Positions 51,001 through 64,000 of a stretch of 64,000 nucleotides of DNA are shown piece by piece. Every line of letters starts with the position of its first letter. Position 1 is the first letter of the stretch. A model generated the notes under the pieces. The model searched no databases. It was not told the DNA's origin and worked only from the letters and a program-made list of their open reading frames with translations. The DNA comes from Lagopus muta (lineage: Eukaryota; Chordata; Aves; Galliformes; Phasianidae), in contig NC_064437.1 of assembly GCF_023343835.1 (NCBI RefSeq), positions 41,937,967 through 42,001,966 of the forward strand, written 5' to 3'. The translations under genes and the position numbers were made by a program.

Positions 51001-54000
51001 ACCTGTCAGAATCTAAAGGGGAGCTACAGGAAAGAAGGGGACAGCCTCTTTAGCAGGGTCTTTGGTGACAGAACAAGGGGAAATGGCTTCAAGCTCAAAT
51101 AAGGTAGGTTTAGGTTAGATATAAGGTAAATTCTTACAGTGAGGGCAGTGAGGCACTGGCACAGGCTGCCCAGAGATGTGGTGGATGCCTCACCCCTGGA
51201 GACTTTCAAGGCAAGGCTGGATCAGGCCCTGGGCAACCTGATCTAGCTGTGGTGCCCCTGTGCACTGGGATACCAATAGACTAGATGGTCTTTAAAGGTC
51301 CCTTCTGACTCTAATGATTCTATGACTCTAAATCATCAAGGGGGAAATATACTTTACCTTTAAATGCCTCTGTAGCCCCGGGTGCGTGGTTCTTATCTGG
51401 GTGAAATTTCAGTGCGAGTTTCCTGTAAGCCTTTTTCAAGTCCTCATCAGAGGCTTCTCTATTGACTCCCAGAATTTCGTAGTAATCCTTACATTGCTTT
51501 ACCCTACCAGAAGACAAATGAGAAAACAGGGGCAGTGAATTCCAGCTACAAAAACTGCTTTGCCACAAACACATCAACTCTGCAGTGTCTCACGTATCGC
51601 AGTTTCAACTGATGTTGTTCAGCAAACTCCAGTTTACTCAGTTCTAATTCCTCAGAGGGTGACCTAATTTTTTTTGCACGCTCATCCACAGAAGACCTGC
51701 TTTACGAGCACACAAACACTCCCACAGAACAAGCCATTCCTGTAAAGGTAGGAGGGCCTCTCCACAGACTATGATATCACCTGCACGAGCACGCGATTCA
51801 CAAATAAGCTTCAGATTCATCACACTCACGTTTTAAAGGCTGTTCAGGAGGTGTGGGGATTACACGTGGCAGGCTGGGGGACATGTAGGCTTTTGGCTTG
51901 GTTTTAATAATCTCCCTCAGGCCCCACTGGTTCAGACTTAACAGGAGAAGGAGCAGGAGGAGCTGCCCAGGCCTGTGTGCAGCCCAGCTCCTGCTGCATA
52001 CTCCTCACAGCTCCGTCACAGTTTCTCTTTCTTACATGACTTACACAAGACAGAATAAAGCGAGCTGGCTTTCTGGAGAATCAGGTGACATAGCAAACAG
52101 ACTCGGAAATCAATTAGCCAGAGCAGCTCTTGCGCAACCCAGAGCATACCCAAAGGCTTACGCAAAGTTTACCAAGTGACTGCGCACACGGTTCAGTCCT
52201 TCAACTTCCAGCATTTACAAGTGGTACAAAGGAATAATGAACAGCTGAAACAGCATTTGAAAAAGGGGTGACTAGATAAACGTGCCTTGGGACTATCCAA
52301 TAAGAGCCTTAGAAATACATCATCCAAACAGAGTGAAGTGACCTGCTGTAGATTTCTACTTCGTTGAGCTCTTAGAGGGACCGTCTGCAGGTGAGAGGGA
52401 CACCCACACCCCCTGGCATTTGCTACAGGGCAAGGCTCAGAACATAAGGGCTTCCCGCTGCAAGCTGTGAGCCATGGCTTCCCCCAACACATCTCAGCAC
52501 TATATGGGATTTTACACAGAACCACTGAACAGCACCTAAAGGAAACATTCATGTGAAGTCCATAGAACGAACGTACTCAAAATGCCCTTTGCACCTCACC
52601 AGGAAGTCGCCTGCCTGCCTGCAGCTCTAGCCTCTGTATGTGCCGTGAGGGGAAAGTCTCATCCTTGGCAGCTGCCTTGCAGGGCCACCTAGGTTCCCTT
52701 TTAACACCTCACTGAAAAAAGACCACTCCACGTGGATCAGAGCTGACCAAATCTCTCACGTAGCACTGAATATAAACAGCTGTCCAACTCTGACCTATTC
52801 TGCATACATTCCCGTTTCGCGCTCTGCCCCTACACCTTAAAAACACGGTGAGAAACAGACAGATATCACATAATAAACACTGGGTGTAAGCAGCACACGC
52901 ACCTCTTCACGGCATCCACCTGGTCCTGCGTGTAGCCCTTGGGGGCCTCCCCGCCGGCCTCCCCATTGGCTGAAGGGAAGTCCCCGCCCGCCTTCCTGAA
53001 CTGGGCGTTTGGGGACTCCCGGGCCTGGGACTGCCCGGTGGATGACGGCTCGCTCTTGTTGAGCGACTCGAGGAGAACTGAAAGGAGAAAAGGGGAAAGC
53101 AAAACAAGGTCAGAGAACACCGAGCTCACTCTGCCCTTCCCGCTTCCCTAGAGCCATCCCTCTTTAATCCAGCTCTCAGCTACCCCCGGAATACCGCAGG
53201 TCTGGGAGCATGGGAGAATCTCTGCAGCAACGTACCCTCCTCCGCTTGCCTTCTCCCATCGGATCGCAGGACACCCCGAGTTGGAAGGGACCCATAAGGA
53301 GCACGGAGTCCAACCCCCAGCTCCGCAGAGGAGCGCCCAGAACTCAGACTCTACATCCGAGCGCGTCGTCCAGCCGCTCCTTGAACTCCAGCAGCTGCGT
53401 GCCGCGCCCGCCGCCCCCTGGCGGGGCACTTTTTCCCGATTCCCGGGCCAAGATCTCTCGGTAACAGCGGAAGGCTTCCAGGCTCGCTCTCCTTTCCCGA
53501 GGCGGGATCAGAAGCCGAGGGTTCGGCCTCCTCCCGCAACGCCCGGACACGGCCCGGTGCAGCGAGCCGGTCGCCTCCGTGCTGCGACCCACCTCGCGGC
53601 GCACGCGTCCCTACCCGGCGGCCACCTGCGCCCCCCCGACGTACTTGTAGCTATTTTTCGGCCGCTCGGCAGACCGGCCCCCTCGCATCCGCGCTACCCG
53701 ACCCCGCGTGCCGTACTCCCATAGGAAGGCTGCCGCCCTTCCCCCCGTCCCGCTCCCCACCGTTCCTCCCCCGGAGAACTCGCCTTCCCAGCACGCCCCG
53801 CGCGCCGCCCCGCACGGTGCAGGCGCGGCCCGCCGAAGCTGCTGTGGCAGCGCTCGGGCCGCGCCGCCGGCCCCGACCTCCCCTCCCCCCTCTCGCCCCG
53901 CCCCGCGCCCGCCGCCGCTCACCGCGGACCCGCGGCGAGGGGTAGAGGCGCTGCGCCTTCTCCAGGAAGCGGCGGGCTCGTTCGGGCTGGTTGGCCTTGA

Positions 54001-54055
54001 CGGCGGCCAGCGCGATGCCGATACACCGCTCCGCCTCGTCCCTGTTCGACTCCAT
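41904..54055 (-). CDS. DNAJB12: DNAJB12, ER-membrane J-domain co-chaperone (complete)
   Basis: DNAJB12 is a tail-type ER membrane HSP40 that recruits HSC70 on the cytosolic face and works with RNF5 and other ligases in ER-associated degradation of membrane proteins. Eight coding exons (5' to 3'): 54055-53923, 53077-52903, 51503-51358, 47437-47252, 46046-45967, 45221-45112, 42745-42573, 42025-41904; 1125 nt, 374 aa, all phases consistent. It starts [20 protein letters not shown], a helical N-terminal part. The J domain spans about 110-174 with HPD at 137-139 in [12 protein letters not shown] Gly/Phe-rich part ([14 protein letters not shown]) follows. One membrane segment lies at about 243-262 ([19 protein letters not shown]). 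The DUF1977 C-terminal domain ends VQASLHG. Start context GCCGCCATGG is a near-perfect Kozak site. MICU1 lies directly upstream on the same strand. Confidence 0.97.
42573..42745 (-). CDS. DNAJB12: DNAJB12 coding exon 7 (DUF1977)
   Basis: 173 nt between acceptor GACTAG and donor GTGAGT. Encodes residues 277-334: [18 protein letters not shown] and [19 protein letters not shown]. Confidence 0.96.
45112..45221 (-). CDS. DNAJB12: DNAJB12 coding exon 6 (membrane segment)
   Basis: 110 nt between acceptor CCCTCAG and donor GTTAGT. Encodes residues 241-276 including the single transmembrane helix and [10 protein letters not shown]. Confidence 0.95.
45967..46046 (-). CDS. DNAJB12: DNAJB12 coding exon 5
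   Basis: 80 nt between acceptor CTTGTAG and donor GTAAGT. Encodes residues 214-240 with [11 protein letters not shown] and an Arg/Gln-rich end. Confidence 0.95.
47252..47437 (-). CDS. DNAJB12: DNAJB12 coding exon 4 (end of J domain, G/F region)
   Basis: 186 nt between acceptor TTTCAG and donor GTAAGC. Encodes residues 152-213: [14 protein letters not shown] completes the J domain, then a His-rich stretch and [13 protein letters not shown]. Confidence 0.96.
50930..51330 (+). mobile_element. CR1 LINE, about 400-bp 3' fragment
   Basis: Well-preserved CR1: GCTGCCTGGAGAAGAGAAGG, GTGAGGCACTGGCACAGGCT, GCTGGATCAGGCCCTGGGCA, and the end CTAATGATTCTATGACTCT. Antisense to DNAJB12, ending about 28 bp from the donor of the J-domain exon. 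Confidence 0.93.
51358..51503 (-). CDS. DNAJB12: DNAJB12 coding exon 3 (J domain with HPD)
   Basis: 146 nt between acceptor TGGTAG and donor GTAAAG. Encodes residues 103-151: [21 protein letters not shown] and the HPD motif that stimulates the HSP70 ATPase. A CR1 element ends about 28 bp past its donor. Confidence 0.97.
52903..53077 (-). CDS. DNAJB12: DNAJB12 coding exon 2 (linker)
   Basis: 175 nt between acceptor CTTTCAG and donor GTGCGT. Encodes about residues 45-102, a polar linker with [17 protein letters not shown], ending at AVKR before the J domain. Confidence 0.95.
53272..53415 (-). mobile_element. CR1 LINE, 3' fragment next to the DNAJB12 island
   Basis: CCCCGAGTTGGAAGGGACCC, then GAGTCCAACCCCCAGCTCCG, is the reverse complement of the CR1 3' end. 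It lies in DNAJB12 intron 1, at the left edge of the CpG island, and is unusually CpG-rich. Confidence 0.8.
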
Positions 54056-54250
54056 GGCGGCGGCGGCCGGCCGGGGCGGGGGCGGTGCTGCGCGCGGGGT
54101 GATGACGTCGCGGCCGCGCCCCCACGTGGCCCCGCCCCCCGCCGTACTGCCGCGAGGGCGGGCGCGCGCCGCCCCGGAGCGTCCCCGGCGGGCTCGGTGC
54201 CCTCCCGGCCTGGCGGAGCGGCGTCAAGACACGAGATAGAAGCCGTGCGG
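53420..54250. promoter_or_regulatory. DNAJB12: CpG-island promoter of DNAJB12
   Basis: Dense CpG block around the DNAJB12 start codon with no TATA box. It contains a CRE-like TGACGTCG at 54103-54110, an E-box CACGTG at 54123-54128 and several GC boxes. It runs to within about 160 bp of the MICU1 stop codon. Confidence 0.75.
53923..54055 (-). CDS. DNAJB12: DNAJB12 coding exon 1
   Basis: Start codon at 54055-54053. Encodes residues 1-44 (ends RLYPSPRVR) before donor GTGAGC. Lies in a CpG island. Confidence 0.96.
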
Positions 54251-54412
54251 TTTGTAATGGCAACTAGAGGTGAGCGGGTACAGCGTGTCAACCCCGCCCT
54301 GCGGGTGAGGGCAGCACAAACGTCCCCTTTCCTACAAGAGAAGAAGAGGGAGGTGCACGAGGCAGGCGGCGGTAGGGCCTGGCTGGTTCGGCCCTCCTGC
54401 GCAGGTGTCCCG

Positions 54413-61214
<6,802 letters not shown>

Positions 61215-64000
61215 CTACAATGGAAAAAGAGGGTCTTAAGTGACAGGAAAGGCAGAGTGCAACGCAACAGCAAGAGGTTTGAGACACCACTACAGGTAGG
61301 TTCATGCATGAGATGTGCCTAAACTAGCTTGGCTACAGGGTGCTGAAGGTCTGTTTGCCCTACCTACCTGTACAGCACACAAGCAGAACAGCTGGTGGGA
61401 AGCTCAGCTCCTAGATCCATTTGGCTGCAAAACACAGCTCAACTGCAGTGACCCTTCGAGCAGGGCTGCGCTGAGAGCTGCAGCCTCCAGATCACCTGAG
61501 CTAGTGCTCCTCCACAGCAGGGACAGCCACCCAGCCTCCTTCCCTGCACTGATCAATCAGCCTGTCACAGGAGTTCGACTCAGCCCCTCCTGCCACATCT
61601 ACCCAGAGAGATAGATGCACCAAGATACTGAAACCACAACTGCACAACATGGCACGGCTTCAGAGTCCAGATGAGAGTGTACACATTGCAGCTGGTGCTG
61701 CCAAATATAAACTTCTACAGTTTGCTGTCACCCTGTTCAAGCTGCTCACAACAATTTTCTATCAGGGAAGTGATTTTTTTTTTTTAAATAAATATAAAGC
61801 TTTTCTTTTTTTAATATCTTCTCCTACAGACACTCTAGAACTGTAAAAAGAACTGCAGAAAATTTGTAGACTATTCAGAAGTATTTCAGCTTGTTCCTGT
61901 TCTCCATGTAACTGAGTAATGACTGTGCATGGCTGATGCATGCTGCAAAGCATGTGCACCAACTGCAGCAGCAGGGTTTATCAACACTGGATTCATGAAT
62001 CCAAACCACAAAGCATGAGGTTTCGAAGTGCAGACATGAACAACAGACCTGAAAAAAAAATCCCTACTCACTGCACAGGGGACTTTCTTCAGATGTGTAC
62101 CTGCTCTGCTTCTCAAGATGTATGCTGACAGCAGCATATGGCAGAATCAAATATGCTGCTCCAGCAAAAGAAAACATCAGGTGCTTTTGCAGAAGGTTGC
62201 ACAAAAGCTTTATACAACAGAGCTAGAAGAGAACAGATCTTGGCAATTCAGTCACCAACCCATCTCAGCACCTCCCTGCTGGGTGTTTATGACTGAGAAG
62301 AGCACTAACAATTCAGAAATCCTGTGGGAGCTAGGATCTGCACAGCCACCTTCAGGCCAGCAGAAGACATCGTGCTCTGACTTACTGACTGTATGACATC
62401 CCATGGCTGTGACAGTGGCCACGATGTACCCCAACAACCACTGTAACCAGAGTCCCAGCACAGCATTTTCCTGGCCAGCATCGAGACCAAGAAGTGTTTA
62501 TCTTCATGCCAAGCAGCCCCTTGTTCAGCAGCTTGTGGTGGTTGCTGTTGTTTCAGCCAGCAGCATAGAAAATTACCTGCTTACATACAATCTTGTGGTC
62601 CTTGTCATTGCTGGAAAGCAAAACTAATGATACGTGGAAATGTCCTACTAACCCAGGCTTTCATGGGACACACACACTGAATCTCCACAGCAAAAATCCA
62701 GCTGGTATTACAGAATTGAAGAACTAATTAATTCTGTCACTGAAGCTGGCAGCAACAACGACACCTTCCTAATTCTTTAAAACTTTAGAGCTGCAGAACT
62801 GTGCTGACAAGCTGACAGCAATGAATGATCACTATCAGCAAGCAGCTGAATATGGGGATTTATCTGCCCTGTCACCGTGTCTGTCAGCACTGCTCAGCTC
62901 TCCATAAGTCACTCACATCTCTGCTAAAGGACCAGACACAAACCTGCCAAAGGTTCTCTCTTTTGTTCCTCAGGGCCATTTCCACATATATCTGCTTTCT
63001 GCTGCATCCACCTGAATTTTCATTCCTTCTGCTCGTAAGGAAATAGCATGCAGTGCAAGTCCTTCACCCATTCTTTCCCTTGCTCTGCTGTCAGACTAAG
63101 AAAATGAAATCTCAACAAAACTACACTGCACAGCCCCAGGCAGCCAACAGCCCTGAAGCACATACAGAAGATGACCTGGATCAACAGCTTCTGAATAGCC
63201 AGCTTGGTTTCCTGGTGGTTAGGGACATATAAACCAAATAGCTTTCTTGCAAATACTCTAGACAACACAAGTCCTTTACTAGGAAGAAAGCAGCAGCGTG
63301 AGTAAAATTCAAGGGAGTGCATCATAAACAATTTTACATAAAGCAGCAGCTCCAGTGAACATACAGAGGAGTTCAGGTATGCGGAGCATAGTGGGATTTT
63401 TCAAGCATAGAAGTGAGAGCAGGCAATCAATTACATAAGAAAATACACCATACTCAATGACAGGAACACAGAACAACAATGTTAGAAGGGGGGTAAAGGT
63501 TCACCTAAAGCCACAGCTGCAATGATCTGGGGGCTGACAGGGTCACTATGCCCAGAATGGATAATTGTAGTAGACAACATGTAGCGATTTAATCAGAAAG
63601 CACTTGAGTTCAATTGCATTGCCAAGGTAATGCTGGGTTAAAAGCTTGCAACATAGTTATGGTCCAGCTCCTGCCATCTCCTCCCCACACCACGCTGCCC
63701 CAGGTTATGTTCCCACTTGGAAAGGAACAAGTCACAGCTCCTGCTGCTTTTGGTGAGATTGCAGCAGGTTAATAAACCACATGGATAATGCTTTAACATG
63801 ACTTTTAAAGCATGAAATGAAGGGATCTGGAGAAAAACTTCCCTCAGAACATTCACATCAAGCCGCTGTGACCAAGAAGCTGTCTGGTGATGGGAAACAA
63901 TTGCAGGGCAAATGGTGAAGTGGCTGAGTGACTTCAGCATCTCTTTGAGGACTGGGACCCAAAGAGAGGCATGGGAGAGCACCAGCTCCATTCCTTCTCC
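61215..64000. other. MICU1 intron to the right edge
   Basis: The MICU1 exon preceding [11 protein letters not shown] was looked for on the minus strand and not found. A T9 stretch and AT-rich sequence near 61770-61830. No gene or clear repeat recognised. Confidence 0.5.

Larger units (their letters stand above)
42746..51357. other. DNAJB12 introns 3 to 6
   Basis: Introns 42746-45111, 45222-45966, 46047-47251 and 47438-51357. Apart from the CR1 at 50.9-51.3 kb and a perfect CRE palindrome TGACGTCA at 48686-48693, nothing was recognised. Confidence 0.5.

Noticed and set aside
51320-51577. 85-codon minus frame extending past the DNAJB12 J-domain exon
   Set aside because: Only 51358-51503 is coding; the extension runs into introns and the CR1 side.

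Overview
The window is bird nuclear DNA, most likely chicken or a close galliform. Intron-containing vertebrate genes carry frequent CR1 LINE fragments, introns are short, and GC-rich islands sit at gene starts. Five genes were recognised from their proteins: ASCC1, ANAPC16, DDIT4, DNAJB12 and MICU1. This is the gene set and order of human chromosome 10q22.1 (established knowledge), so the block is conserved synteny. Every exon junction listed was checked for AG/GT sites and for a continuous reading phase. Gene names rest on remembered vertebrate proteins, not on a search.

Layout: ASCC1 lies on the minus strand from its CpG-island first exon near 25.4 kb leftwards. Eight coding exons are present; the last coding exon is not visible and probably lies left of position 1. 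ANAPC16 starts on the plus strand from the same island and is complete (110 aa, end near 32.3 kb). DDIT4 (plus, 35.3-36.7 kb) is a compact TATA-box stress gene inside a large CpG island rich in hypoxia-type ACGTG cores. DNAJB12 (minus, 54.1 kb to at least 41.9 kb) is complete with eight coding exons (374 aa). MICU1 (minus) contributes only its last three coding exons and continues off the right edge.

The genes are unrelated in pathway: alkylation-damage signalling and transcription coactivation (ASCC1), anaphase-promoting complex (ANAPC16), mTORC1 inhibition (DDIT4), ER membrane co-chaperone (DNAJB12) and gating of mitochondrial calcium uptake (MICU1). They share architecture: ASCC1/ANAPC16 are divergent from one island, DDIT4 and DNAJB12 converge, and MICU1 and DNAJB12 are in tandem with only 357 bp between the MICU1 stop and the DNAJB12 start.

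The most interesting points are a 269-codon open stretch of unknown origin inside an ASCC1 intron (7252-8058, minus), the very tight MICU1-DNAJB12 junction without a canonical poly(A) signal, a duplicated splice donor in the DDIT4 intron, and two CR1 elements that both end about 30 bp from a splice donor. No prokaryotic-type system, CRISPR array, tRNA or rRNA gene was seen.
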